NCBI RefSeq assembly: GCF_000485595.1
Contig: NW_014577488.1
Span: 72,176-120,448, forward strand
DNA from: Priapulus caudatus
Taxonomy: Eukaryota; Priapulida; Priapulimorpha; Priapulimorphida; Priapulidae
Direction: 5' to 3'
DNA length: 48,273 nucleotides
Shown: positions 21,893 to 33,229 of the stretch, one piece after another
Numbering within the stretch: position 1 is the first letter of the stretch
How the letters are laid out: each line of letters starts with the position of its first letter
Program-made: the position numbers and the translations under genes
Notes under the pieces: model-generated
Database searches by the model: none
Told to the model about the DNA's origin: nothing
What the model saw: the letters and a program-made list of their open reading frames with translations, nothing else

Positions 21893-23083
21893 ACATTATT
21901 ATTAGCTCATCTGACATAGTCAGATGCAGCCATTGTAGAATCGCTTTGATCGTTCGTCGTCCGTGCGTCCGGTCGTCCGTCGTCCGGTCGTCCGGTCCTA
22001 GCGTCAACAGTTGGCACAAATCTTAACCGCTCGACGTACGGTCCACGATATTCGGGTCGTTGGGGGGGATCGTCAAAACGAGTTGGGAATGTCGAAGCTG
22101 GGGGTCAAAGGTCAAAGGTCAAGAGGTGTAAAAGAAGGGGGAACATTCACTCCTTAACTTAAGGTATAGGGAGGAAATGCAGAATTGCGGCACAAATCTA
22201 AACGCGTCGACTAGGCTCGTGATAGTCGGTGTATAGCATCATGTAGGAAAAGCCATCACTGTGCGAAATTGGAGTCACAGGTCAAAGGTCAATGGCACAG
22301 GGCAGATTTTAGACATTTTCTGAGGAATGGTCTGACGGAGCGATTGAAAAACTTTTTTGTTTCCGCGGTGACCTCTAATTTTATGGCTTTAATTGGAAAG
22401 GACGCATCGAAAATTCTTTCCTGACGTGCGAAGAGTAAGTGTCTGATAACCTTTTGACCATCAAGAGGAGGGTTAAACATGGATTTGTTGACTGTCTGTT
22501 AGAAAGAAGACGCTGGGTTTCCCTAGTAGAATCTATACATGCCTGGATGTATGAGGCTACAAGTGTCACAGTGAAATTAAAAAGCTAAATTTGGTTAAAA
22601 GAAGGTTTATGGCTCCTATAATGCGTATAATTTATATGGCATCTGTATGTCAGTATGTTACATGTAACGTATGCCACTGCGTGCACGTGCATGTGTTGTG
22701 TACTGTGGAGTTTTTTGCCTTAATTGGTTCAGGTGCGAGCACTCTCTATTGCGCAGCCTGTAGGCTTGCGTAGGTAAATGGATGAGTGCTTACCTATTAT
22801 TCTGTCTTGCAGATAGTTGTTGCTAACTACGCATATGATGGGAGCTTCCATCTTTAATCCTGAAGACATTAAACGTATCGCGCGCATCTCGTGGCAAATT
22901 TCATAACGATCCCAACGAACATTCTTTTGAGAAGGTTCCTGATTACCCATCCCTGTGCATTCCACTGTTTCGGCGTGTATGTGAACACATTTGGGACTAA
23001 CAGGGTTTTACTAGAATCCACCACTCCACCACAGAGTCACCGCAGTAGACGTTAGATGAGCGCTGTCGCTATGCGGCACTTGT
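21893..23083. mobile_element. Element E, insertion into block A'
   Basis: Absent from the corresponding places in A (about 13100-13120) and A'' (about 26100-26112). It starts with TTAGCTCATCTGACATAGTC, whose CATCTGAC-ATA-GTCAGATG (21908-21926) is a perfect hairpin, followed by GTCC-rich repeats and GTCAACAGTTGG. Part of it (about 21895-22510) matches the reverse complement of 36240-36790, so it is a dispersed family. No protein recognised. I could not find a clear target duplication; the insertion lies in TA-rich sequence. Confidence 0.7.
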
Positions 23084-24487
23084 ATATTGTTAACCTGCTA
23101 CGAGAAATGCTAACTGTTTATATAATAAGGCTGGCAGAGGATATGGGGTGATTTTATTCCCAAGAAATCAGCTGTCTATCTGGGAGATAGTGCGTCAGCT
23201 ACTGGGGCCATCTTCTTGGCATTATTGTTCTTTTCATTAGTAGATCTTTTTTTCACATGTCTGTTCAGCCTGGTTTCATGCTCACGGTGTTGCTCAATCA
23301 AAGCTCGGGTTAGTGGTGACTCTGCTTGGTACAGAAGGTGTCTGTTCATCCTTTCTCTCTACTTGGTTATACCTGTATGCATTCAACGCAGCAGCCGCGT
23401 GTGCTGAAAAAACGAGTGCGTGAATGGATAAAGTGGGTGAGTGGGTAGGTGCTCTATGATGTGGAGAGCAGGTGGCGTTAGGAAGAAGTTGGGTGCTAGG
23501 GCGTGAAGTAAATGAATGAATCAATATAGACAGAGACAAGCGAATCAATAATAAATAAACAACAATGCCATGATGTGTATAAATGTGCTATCATAACATC
23601 AGAAACCCATTTACAAACATGTTTAATTACACTTAAAACTCAGTAGTAAGTTCTCTAGGTTAAATATGTTAACAAGATATTACGTATCACTTACGTAAGT
23701 GTTTATATCATATGTGTGCGTGGCGTGCGTGCGTGCCTGCCTGCCTGCGTGCGTGTATGAAAACCGAGAGCGAAATGGTCGAAATTGGATTCTTTGGAAT
23801 ATTGTTTTCTCTCTGCTTCCTGTCCCATCCCTGTTACTTTCCTTGTCCTTTCCATCTCTCTCTCCCTTGCTTACTTTCATATTATTATATAGCAATATGA
23901 TATTAGAATATAATATAACGATACTGCGAAGTTTATCTGATTAATCTACGCCATATGACTATTTCCCGTTGTGTTCGTGTTGTGAACTAAAGGTGGTGTG
24001 TGTGTGGTGCCGTGCGTGCGGGCGGGGGCGGCGGGGCGGTGCGGTGGCGCGTGTGTTGGGTGGGCGTACATGTGGAATGCGATTTGCGTAGTGCGTGCGC
24101 TCGTGCGTGGAAGCCAGCGAGCGACGTTCTTGTGCTACACGTCGTGAATTCGTGTGTCGGCGTACGCGCAGTGACCGCGCTTAGTGTCGTTCACATGTAA
24201 TCTGGGCCGCTGGGCGATTTTATTTTGTGTGAACAATTGAGGCCAGAGTAGAAAAAACACATGGTGAATCTCGTGGTCAATTGTTGTAAAACCAAAGGAT
24301 GTGTTTTTTTGTGTGTGTTTCTGGTCACGCGGACCTCGGCCGATTCCCCGCTTGTAGACTAATTTATTTGTAGTATCACAACAGAATAGATGACTAGTTA
24401 ATAATAACGAAAAGCGATTATATTACTACTGGGTCGTGTGCTCTGACTTTACCTCGGATCACCCGTGCACGATTACGGAAAACGCTA

Positions 24488-24512
24488 NNNNNNNNNNNNN
24501 NNNNNNNNNNNN
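24488..24512. other. Assembly gap (25 N)
   Basis: Twenty-five unknown bases exactly where block A' should continue into the triplet tract, so block A' is truncated by the gap. Confidence 1.
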
Positions 24513-24952
24513 ATATGTACTTAGCTGAAACCGCGCTACGCGCGGGCTTAGTCACGTGTAGGCATGTGTTACCAGTAGTGTATGTGTAAGGTGTTATATG
24601 AGAGTTTAGTTGTTGCACATGTTTGTTCTTTTATGTTGAGATAATATTATATGATATATATAAATAATATATATATAATATTATATTATTAATAGATATG
24701 ATTGTTATTGTTGAGCATTGGCATTGGCATTGGCATTGGCATTGTTATTGATCGATATTGTGAGCTCGTCTTGTTTATTTTTACCTGTGTTTCTTTTTAA
24801 GTCTTCATCTGCATGGAAAATTAAGAACCTACTTTAAATCTTAGCTCAAACACAGGTTCTTATGTAAAGGGGTCTAAATGGGAAATTTTAGCCTAACATG
24901 TCTTTAAAATCTATGTTCTTATACGGCGGGTTTTTACTGTATAGCCTTGGTT
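24513..24952. other. AT-rich spacer with ATTGGC hexamer repeat
   Basis: Sequence between A' and A''. It has alternating TA runs near 24640-24690 and four to five tandem CATTGG hexamers at about 24716-24741. No gene seen. Confidence 0.6.
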
Positions 24953-27700
24953 TCAAAATGTTAAATGTGGTTATAGTCTTTAGGGGGTGTAATGAAGGAA
25001 GCATAATGATTTCGTTATGCAAAGTGTACGGCCATATCTTTGCACTGAGCACACGTGCGTACGTGTTATGAATATCATCTAATTCCTTCAGCTGTTAAAT
25101 TAGCAGGCATAATCGTAGAGTGGTGCTCGAAGATGGGGCGTGGGTTTAAAGAAATGGAATTTATGCTTCCAAAAATGACGATGGATTGGTTTACTGTTCC
25201 AACTAACTAGGAAGGACGAAAATATACATGCGTACAGGTAACGTCGTAGACTACAAAATTGTTTTAGATGAATTAAGCAAGAGCGTATAAAGAAGGCCTT
25301 CTTTATACGCTCTTGATATAAGGTTGCAACAGTGTACCATCCAGAAAATGTGTAGGGCCTACACTGTATAGTTCGTTTACCACTATCATACAATAGGTGG
25401 CGCCACGATGTCATATGTTATGTATACATGATTTGTGCATTTGCCAGCGTACGACATCTACCGTCGCACAGGCATGTTATACCACATCTGCCGGTTCAGC
25501 TATGCAATTTTAAATAGTTCCAAAACTACCTGTTGAACACTGCTTTCGTGATATAGCTAGCCTTTGTAAAACGCAGGTGTATTAAACTTTATGTTCCTGT
25601 TTTTGTTGTTAAAGGGCTCTAGGTTCTATGGTTATTTTCAGCTAATTTAGGTTATAATTACGCTACATACAAATTTCATGGTTCAATCATCATTAGAAAT
25701 ATTTTTTTTTTTAATATTTTAAAACTAACGATTACAGTTTGATTACAACGACGGTGGCGCCACTCATTGCCCTAAAATAAATATCGTTTGGTTAAATAGC
25801 ATTTAGGTATAAATATAATTGCACTTTTTGTGATTAGCCCTGGCGGTACGGTTAGCTGGTGCAGCACGCGTCGCGGCGTGGCATGGCGCCGTTCAAATTT
25901 CGTAGCGTTGATGTGATATAATTATAGCAATTAAATTACGTATCTGTGTAACAAATACGTGTGGGTATAGACGATTTGTTAGACGACGTTACTAAGTACA
26001 GTTGTATGCAGTAAAATCTAGAGGCAACTGTCCCTTTAAGATATATATCATTATAAATGGTTGATATTATTGGTTATTGCCCAAATTTTTATATATGATT
26101 ATTATATATTGTTAACCTGCTACGAGAAATGCTAACTGTTTATATAATAAGGCTGGCAGAGGATATGGGGTGATTTTATTCCAAGAACTCAGCTGTCTAT
26201 CTGGGAGATAGTGCGTCACTACTGGGGCCATCTTCTTGGCATTATTGTTCTTTTCATTAGTAGTCTTTTTTTCACATGTCTGTTCAGCCTGGTTTCATGC
26301 TCACGTGTTGCTCAATCAAAGCTCGGGCTTGTGGTGACTCTGCTTGTGTACAGAAGGTGTCTGTTCATCCTTTCTCTCTAATTGGTTATACCTGTATGCA
26401 TTCAACGTAGGCAGCCGCGTGTGCTGAAAAAACGAGTGCGTGAATGGATAAAGTGGGTGAGTGGGTAGGTGCTCTATATGTGGTTGGGCGAGCAGGTGGC
26501 TTAGGAAGAAGTTGGGTGCTAGGGCGTGAAGTAAATGAATGAATCAATAGACAGAGACAAGCGAATCAATAATAAATAAACAACAATGCATGATGTGTAC
26601 TAAATGTGCTATCATAACATCAGAAACCCATTTAACAAACATGTTTAATTACACTTAAAACTCCAGTAGTAAGTTCTCTAGGTTAAATATGTTAACAAGA
26701 TATACGTATCACTTACGTTAAGTGTTTATATCATATGTGTGCGTGCGTGCGTGCGTGCCTGCCTGCCGCGTGCGTGTATGAAAACTGAGAGCGAATGGTC
26801 GAAATTGGATTCTTTGGAATATTGTTTTCTCTCTGCTTCCTGTCCCCATCCCTGTTACTTTCCTTGTCCTTTCCATCTCTCTCTCCCTTGCTTACTTTCA
26901 TATTAATTATATAGCAATATGATATTAGAATATAATATAACGATACTGCGAAGTTTATCTGATTAATCTACGCCATATGAACTATTTCCCGTTGTGTTCG
27001 GTGTGTGAACTAAAGGTGTGTGTGTGTTGTGTGCGTGCGTGCGTGCGGGCGGGGGGGGGGGCGTGCGTGCGCGTGTGTGTGCGTACATGTGGAATGGATT
27101 TGCGTGTGCGTGCGCTCGTGCGTGGAAGCCAGCGAGCGACGTTTTTGTGCTACAGTCGTGAATTCGTGTGTCGGCGTACGCGCGTGACCGCGCTTGTGTC
27201 GTTCACTTGTAATCCTGGGCCGCTGGGCGATTTTAATTTTGTGTGAACAATTGAGGCCAGAGTAGAAAAACACATGGTGAATCTCTGGTCAATTGTTGTA
27301 AACCAAAACGGATGTGTTTTTTTTGTGTGTTTCTGGTCACCGCACTCGGCCGATTCCCGCTTGTAGACTAATTTATTTGTAGTATCACAACAGAATAGAT
27401 GACTAGTTATATAATAACGAAAAGCGATTATATTACTACTGGGTCGTTTTGCTCTGACTTTACCTCGTGAACCCGTGCACTGATTACGGAAAACAAACGC
27501 TACAGCGGTGATAGCGGCAACGGCCGCGACAACTATACAGCAGGAGTAGCAGCAGCAGTAGCAGTAGCAGTAGTAGCAGCAGCAGGCAGTACCAGTAGCA
27601 GCAGCAGCAGTTAGCAGCCGTAGGAGTAGCAGCAGCAGCAGCAGCAGTAGCAGCAGCAGTAGCATGCAGCCGTAGTAGTACATAGTAGGCAGCAGCAGCA
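24953..27700 (-). repeat. Duplicated block A'', inverted
   Basis: Reverse complement of about 11138-14282, beginning with CCTTGGTTTCAAAATG and ending in the CAG/TAG triplet tract. It lacks both the insertion of A' and the tandem duplication of A, so it looks closest to the parent form. It contains the hairpin at 25278-25315. The long minus-strand frame 27150-27926 is triplet-repeat translation, not a gene. Confidence 0.9.
25278..25315. mobile_element. Short hairpin element in A''
   Basis: Perfect 38-bp palindrome, third copy of the element at 13919. Flanks are AATTAAG and ATATAAG; the left flank appears to have lost or changed bases relative to A'. Confidence 0.65.
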
Positions 27701-28330
27701 GCAACAACAGTAGCGCACAGCAGCAGTAGCAGCAGCAGCAGTAGCAGCAGTAGCAACAACAGTAGCAGCAGCAACAGCAGTAGCAGCATCCGTAGCTGTT
27801 ATCCACATTAGCTACAGTAGCAGCTGCGGCGGCGGCGGCGGCGGCATCAGCAACAACAATAATGACAGCGTCAACATACCATGGTACCTCTAACTGCAAA
27901 ACTCCTAATGTACTTACTTCCTTCATAACCCGGGAGTGTGATGATTGCTACAAACCCCGGAATCAGATTTTTCATAGATACGACAAACCGGTATAGCGCG
28001 TATGTGGTGGAACGCCTGCCGCAGAATCGTGCTTATAGATTTTCAATGACTTCATTACCTCCGCGCAACGGAGGTCATGTAATCGGTCTCTGTGTGTGTT
28101 CGTGTGTGTGTTCGTTACCTCGCGCAACGGAGGTCATGTAATCGGTCTCGTGTGTGTGTGTAGCGTTGGCGTGATCGATTCAGCACCAGCTTGCCTTAGG
28201 GCGTCCAGTCAGCAGCAGCTCGCCTTAGGGCGTCTAGTCAGCAGCAGCCAGCAGCAAGCCAGCTGTTATACACATGTATACATGTTACACGTTCGCGGAG
28301 GTGTGCACTCTCTGCGAGTGCCCTCTGTCT
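27701..28330. repeat. Triplet tract continuation and 60-bp tandem repeat
   Basis: CAG/TAG/GCG triplets continue to about 27850. At about 28054-28170 a unit of roughly 60 bp containing ACCTCCGCGCAACGGAGGT (a near-palindrome) then CATGTAATCGGTCTC and GTGTGTGTTCG occurs twice. At about 28185-28260 GTCAGCAGCAGCTCGCCTTA-type words repeat. No gene seen; the plus-strand frames follow the repeats. Confidence 0.65.
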
Positions 28331-28549
28331 AGTTTAATTATTGTTTTAGTGATAGTCTTCGTATTCATTAGCATTGCATATATAGCAAGTATATAGCAAT
28401 AGCATTTTAGCAGCTTAACAATATTGAATTTATCATATTTTTCCTCTATGACAGAGGCTATTGAGTTCATGTGCTTGTATTTGAATTATATACAATAAAG
28501 GTTAAATGACGACCATTAGTCTGCTACGTGCTGGCTAGATAGATAGTAT

Positions 28550-28556
28550 CAAGAGC

Positions 28557-28607
<51 letters not shown>

Positions 28608-28621
28608 CTTATTAGCCCTTG
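28550..28621. mobile_element. Hairpin element with expanded TAA interior
   Basis: Ends CAAGAGCTAATAAT and ATTAGCCCTTG belong to the CAAGAG hairpin family. The interior is a run of about 17 AAT/TAA triplets. Flanking sevenmers are ATAGTAT (28543-28549) and ACAGTAT (28622-28628), 6 of 7 alike. The microsatellite seems to have grown inside the hairpin. Confidence 0.55.
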
Positions 28622-28849
28622 ACAGTATGAATGTGCACTGCTTCACCCATGATGCTAAATCAGTGTGTGCAGCCTTTTTGGAAGATTGACTGATTGACCT
28701 CTTATCGTAATATCTATATAACCGGTCTCAGGGATTTCAAGTTTGAAAATAATAAAATCAGCCGAGCGTCAACGAAATGAAGGGTTTAGGGTTAACGACA
28801 CAGGTTGCTCCGCATTCCTGGCGTTTTCACTGCATTTTTGTCTCTTGCC

Positions 28850-28850
28850 T

Positions 28851-28897
<47 letters not shown>

Positions 28898-29740
28898 CTG
28901 TGCGTGCGTGCGTGCGTGCGTGGCGTGTGTGTGTGCGCGCGCGTGCGTGCGTGCGTGCGTGCGTGCGAGCGAGCGTGCCGTGCGTGTGTGTGTACGGGGT
29001 CGTCGTGTTCGAGGAGGATGTCGGAGGATGTTCGTGTGGTGGGTGTTGTTGACCCTGCTATGTATACTGCCAAGGGACGCAACTGATCCAGGTTTGGTAC
29101 CAGATATCACCCGGCATCAGCCATAAGCTAGGTAAGGGTAGCTAAACTCTTATTCCACAATAGGGGGCCAGAGGCTGTCTAAAACTATGGATCCAATTAT
29201 TTTTGACATTTGAAGTTTGAAATGTCATCTCAGCGGTTTTAGCAGGAAAATATCGCTATTATTATGAATGTTAATGTATTGTAATATATCATGTAATGTA
29301 CATAATTTATGAACAAGAGTGTATTAAGCGAATTACCTCTTAATACGCTCTTGATATGAAGCAGCCTCCATCTTGCTGATTGTTCTCAAAAGTTAATGCA
29401 ACTAAACGCGAGATGACGAATGGCTGCAACTTTTTGTAGATCGGTCTCTGCGAGTTACCCTCCCCCCCCTCTGGCGCCACCCTGCTGTCACCTCGACTAC
29501 AGGACAAAATAAATAACGAGGCTTACGAATTTAGCAACCCTAAGCGTGAATTAAATTAGCACATCGCAGGAGTTTTCCTTTAACACTAACTGTATCCTAC
29601 GGCAACATATGTCACGACATTTTGCTCCCCCCCCCGATACAAATTTTGTTCAGGTTACCGCCCTGGGAGCCCTTATCAGAAACATATAATACCATTGTTA
29701 CTTTGCCAACGGAGTTGGAGGAGGTTATGTTTTAGCTTCG
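28850..29740 (-). repeat. Block Z, inverted copy
   Basis: Reverse complement of about 15500-16322. It begins with a GT/GCGT microsatellite (28854-28995), includes the hairpin 29314-29353 and ends at GGTTATGTTTTAGCTTCGTG, immediately left of block X copy 2. Open frames in the microsatellite are not genes. Confidence 0.85.
29314..29353. mobile_element. Short hairpin element, 40 bp (inverted Z copy)
   Basis: Reverse-complement counterpart of the element at 15908. Flanks TTATGAA (29307-29313) and ATATGAA (29354-29360) agree at 6 of 7 bases. Confidence 0.6.
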
Positions 29741-29745
29741 TGTGA

Positions 29746-30092
29746 ACTGTAGTTTCTGACAAGCACCACTGCTCGCCGGTATAGAGAAATGATAGTAGTG
29801 CCCTGCCGTGAGGCACACAAGAAGGCGTAGTGACTTCAGGTTATTCCTAATAATGCATTCAGACAGACACATAAGAATATAGATATATATGTAGAGGATT
29901 ATTTATACCTTACCAGCATTTCTGAAATAGGCATATGGTATAGGTCTCGCTTTGAAAATGCAAATTGGCCCGTCTAGAGGAATACCATAGAACTATGGAA
30001 CTATAGCTGCTCAATATCAAAGCGTATATAAATTACATGTCAATATGGATTGATGCGAAATTACATGCATTTCATCACTTTCAATAAGTTAC
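29746..30092 (+). repeat. Duplicated block X, copy 2
   Basis: Nearly identical to 15042-15387. It ends in ATAAGTTAC at 30084-30092, followed by element M. Confidence 0.85.
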
Positions 30093-30327
30093 GCTGAGAG
30101 GGTCTATGTCCCCCAGGGTACTGCCGGAACGTACCCTGGTACTATCTAATATGCCGGACCGTACCTCGCCTACTCCACTAACGAGTCTAGGGAGTCGCCT
30201 ACGCCTACTCCCTAATCCTAACCCTAACCCTAACCATATCAAATAGTTACCAGGGTACGTTCCGGTATACCGGACCGTACCCAGGGTACGTTCCGGCAGT
30301 ACCCTGGGGGACATACACCCTATGAGC
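30093..30327. mobile_element. Element M, complete miniature inverted-repeat element
   Basis: 235 bp with terminal inverted repeats of about 47 bases: the left end GCTGAGAGGGTCTATGTCCC and the reverse complement of the right end, GCTCATAGGGTGTATGTCCC, continue alike through CCCAGGGTACTGCCGGAACG. It is flanked by a perfect 9-base direct repeat ATAAGTTAC (30084-30092 and 30328-30336). The interior has three CCCTAA-type units (about 30215-30235) and further copies of GGGTACGTTCCGG. There is no coding capacity, so it would depend on a transposase from elsewhere. Partial copies are at 15388, 16323, 32588 and 34755. Confidence 0.75.
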
Positions 30328-30336
30328 ATAAGTTAC

Positions 30337-31479
30337 ATATATGCTTATGTTTCATTTTATATGGAAATTACATGTCCTATATTCTAACTATGGACAATTC
30401 ATAGTAGAACTAGATATTAGAAGAATGATGTATAGAATAGATATGGTTTACAATGCACCCAGCTTTTAGCCAACTGCATAATCAATATTTTTGGTAATTG
30501 TCCTATATATTGGATCCATAAATCTATTCCAAGGAAGGGTACGCTATGTTTACAATTAGGGGAATGAGAGAAACGCTAGAGGCAGGGTCAATCAACAGGC
30601 CCAGGGTGGGGTTGTTTTTATTAGCAATTAGGCGACAGGTAATACAAAACAAATTAGAGATATATATGTGTGGTTATTCTAATGTGCAAGGTACATGCAA
30701 CCATTAAACCTCTCATATTTACCCCCACTCTCCTGTGAGGATATATATATATATATACTATCAATGTCAACCATTAGTAGGAGAGTTGTCATGTCAACCC
30801 TGTAGGTAGTTACGGCGAACTGCCCCGTGCCCTATTTGCAAGTGAGTAGCGGGTATGTTTTATACATATGTAGGCAAACGTGAAATCTACACATTCCATC
30901 ACTGCTAGTTCATCATTCATAATTACACAAACACCAGTGTCAGTGTCAGTGTCACAAAACAGTGTCAGTGTTTACATCGTGTCGTGACTGATTCGGTTAT
31001 TTTCTCGTTAGAATTGCTTGATATATAACGTTGAGACGTCCAAAATAAACATTGACTAACGACTTTCGCGTTCGAGACTTTGATACAGTTCGGACAACAC
31101 GACATCGGACATGGCCTGAATTGGCGTATGCGTGCTACGAGCCTATGTATGTCCGGAGCCTATGCTGTCGCTGTTTTGTAAACAGATAGTTATACATTGT
31201 ATATTCATAATAATAATAAAATGCTATGTAACTACGCTCTTACCGTGATCATTGTGATGAAAGTTGGCTATTGAATGGATGCGTACTTTAATATAGTAAC
31301 TATCACTACCAAGACCGAGTACTCCGGTGCGCATTCGGCCATAACAAAACAACTTCCAAACTAGCATCACGGGAAACGCGACGAAACTTTTCGGCGGGTC
31401 GTTTAAGCGAGGTATACATCTTACTGTTATATATACATTATTATTAGTAGTATTTATTACATATATTACATATTATATC

Positions 31480-31480
<1 letters not shown>
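30337..31480. other. Intergenic, nothing recognised
   Basis: AT-rich sequence with a short TATA run (30743-30758) and a GTCAGT hexamer run (about 30936-30970). No coding frame of interest. Confidence 0.5.
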
Positions 31481-31482
<2 letters not shown>

Positions 31483-31518
<36 letters not shown>

Positions 31519-31792
31519 TGTGGTGTGTGTGTGTGTGTGTGTGTGTGCTGTTGTGTGTGTGGTGTCTGTGTGTGTGTGGGTGTGGGTGTGTGTGGTGTGT
31601 GTGGTGTGTGTGTGCATGAGTGTGTGTGTGTGTGTGCTGGTGGTTGTGTGTGTGTGGTGTGTGTGTGTGTGTGTGCTGTGTGTGTGTGTTTGTGATGTGT
31701 GTGTGTGTGTGCACATGTGTGTGCAGATGATGTGTGCTGTGGTGTGGTGTGTGTGGTGTGTTGTGTAGTGTTGTGCTGTGTGTGTGGTTGCG

Positions 31793-31827
<35 letters not shown>

Positions 31828-31880
31828 GTGTGTGTGTGTGATGGGGGGGGAGTGTGGTGTGTGGGTGTGTGTGTTGTGTC
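31483..31880. repeat. GT microsatellite, about 400 bp
   Basis: Near-continuous GT dinucleotides with occasional GGT, GCT and GAT interruptions. Cys/Val and His/Thr open frames across it are artefacts of the repeat. Confidence 0.95.
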
Positions 31881-31887
31881 ACGGGGC

Positions 31888-32035
31888 ATATAATGCTATC
31901 CCCGGGCGTGGAGGGAGTTTACCGCCACGTGCGCAGCACTAGTGTGTAGATAGTGTTAGGATTGTAATGCTATTCCCCGGGCGTGGGAGGGAGGTTACCG
32001 CAACGTGGCAGGCACTAGTGTTAGGATAGCGTTAG
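31888..32035. repeat. Tandem duplication of about 75 bp
   Basis: Two adjacent copies of a unit running from ATAATGCTATCCCCGGGCGT through GGAGGGAG, TTACCGC and ACGTG to GCACTAGTGT and TAGTGTTAGGAT. Confidence 0.8.
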
Positions 32036-32145
32036 GATTAGTCTAGGTTAGGGTCAGGATCTAGGAGTTAGGTTACGGGTTAGGTTGGGTAGGTTAGGTT
32101 AGGTTAGGGTTAGGATGGGTTAGGGCTAGGTTTAGGTTGGTTAGC
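32036..32145. repeat. Interstitial telomere-like tract
   Basis: Degenerate GGTTAG and TTAGGG units for about 100 bases. Flanked by ordinary sequence on both sides, so it is interstitial, not a chromosome end. Confidence 0.7.
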
Positions 32146-33229
32146 GGTTTGCATCATGCTATCTGTCCCCACACCATAAGATTAATTTTTGTGGATTTTT
32201 GGACCTCACTGGACCTCCCTCGATCACGCCCGGGTAGCAACAACCCGTGTGTCCAGTGCGTGATGCGTCCAGTGCGTGTTTGGTGTGACGGTGTGCGTCG
32301 GTGCGTGTGCGTGAGCCTGCGTGTGCGTGTGCCGGTGCCGCGCCGGTGGTGTGTTACGTGCGTTTAGTTTTATTTCTTCTTTCTTTCTTCTTCCTTCTGC
32401 TTCCCCTACATCCCTTCTATCCTCCTACTCCTTCTCATCCTCCTACTTTTCTTTCTTTTTCTTTCTCTTCTTCGTCGCGTCCTGTCGTCGATCGTCTTCT
32501 TCGTTGTCGCCTAGCTCCTCTTCTTCTTTCTCGTCGTCTTCTTTTTTCTTGGACACTTTAGTGCGATAAGCTAGTCCTGTCAGTTAAGCTGAGAGGGTCT
32601 ATGTCCCCCAGGTACTGCCAACGCGAACGTACCCTGCCTACCGGAACCCGAAAACCGGTATCCGAGAACTCCCGAACGGTATACCGGAAACGTCCCTCGT
32701 ACAGTGGCTCGGAACGCCCGGCACATTTTTCAGGCCATAAATTTCCTAACCAAAAATCTTTCAATAATTTATTCGTCTTTTGACGGTACCATAGGCCTAT
32801 ATCCATGTATATACGTGTACATCTAGGCCCTATAAGGCGGAGACCCAGGGTCCAGATGAGGAGTCAGGTACCATGTAGCTATAAAATTTATGACCAGAAC
32901 TCTGGCATAACATTCCTCTTGCTCCCGAACTCCATGTTCTTGCAGCGGCATGCCGTATTTGTTATACTTGATGGAGGCATGCCTTTGCCCAGGCGTCAGC
33001 CGCGTCGGGCGTATTCTGCTGAGCGTATTCTGGATCGTGGGGGTGGTGGGTGGAAAGGATCACTGTCAAAGAGGACTACAGTCCCCAGACTTATTACAAA
33101 TAATGATGTGAGTACCCAAGGAATGTATGATGACAAAATTTTTCTTCTGCCAAAATCATGATGATTTAATGAAACAACAAACAAGTAAAATATGATATAA
33201 TACGAAAATGTGCAAAGCGAATGCGGTAT
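32146..33229. other. Intergenic, with an element M fragment at 32588-32640
   Basis: Contains a TTCTTC-rich tract (32365-32550), a left terminal repeat of element M (GCTGAGAGGGTCTATGTCCC at about 32588) with further GAACGGTATACCGG palindromes to its right, and otherwise unrecognised sequence. No credible gene. Confidence 0.5.

Larger units (their letters stand above)
19973..24487 (-). repeat. Duplicated block A', inverted, split by an insertion
   Basis: Reverse complement of about 11335-15043. Matching sequence runs 19973-21892 and 23084-24487, with about 1.2 kb of unrelated sequence (element E) between. Open frames such as 20784-20996 and 23216-23407 are chance frames in the repeat. With block A it forms a large palindrome around a 4.9-kb spacer. 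Confidence 0.9.

Noticed and set aside
27150-27926. 258-residue Ala/Cys-rich protein on the minus strand
   Set aside because: It runs through a CAG/TAG triplet tract and then block A'', which has no coding constraint between its three copies.
32036-32145. Chromosome end
   Set aside because: The TTAGGG-like units are degenerate, only about 100 bases long, and have ordinary sequence on both sides.
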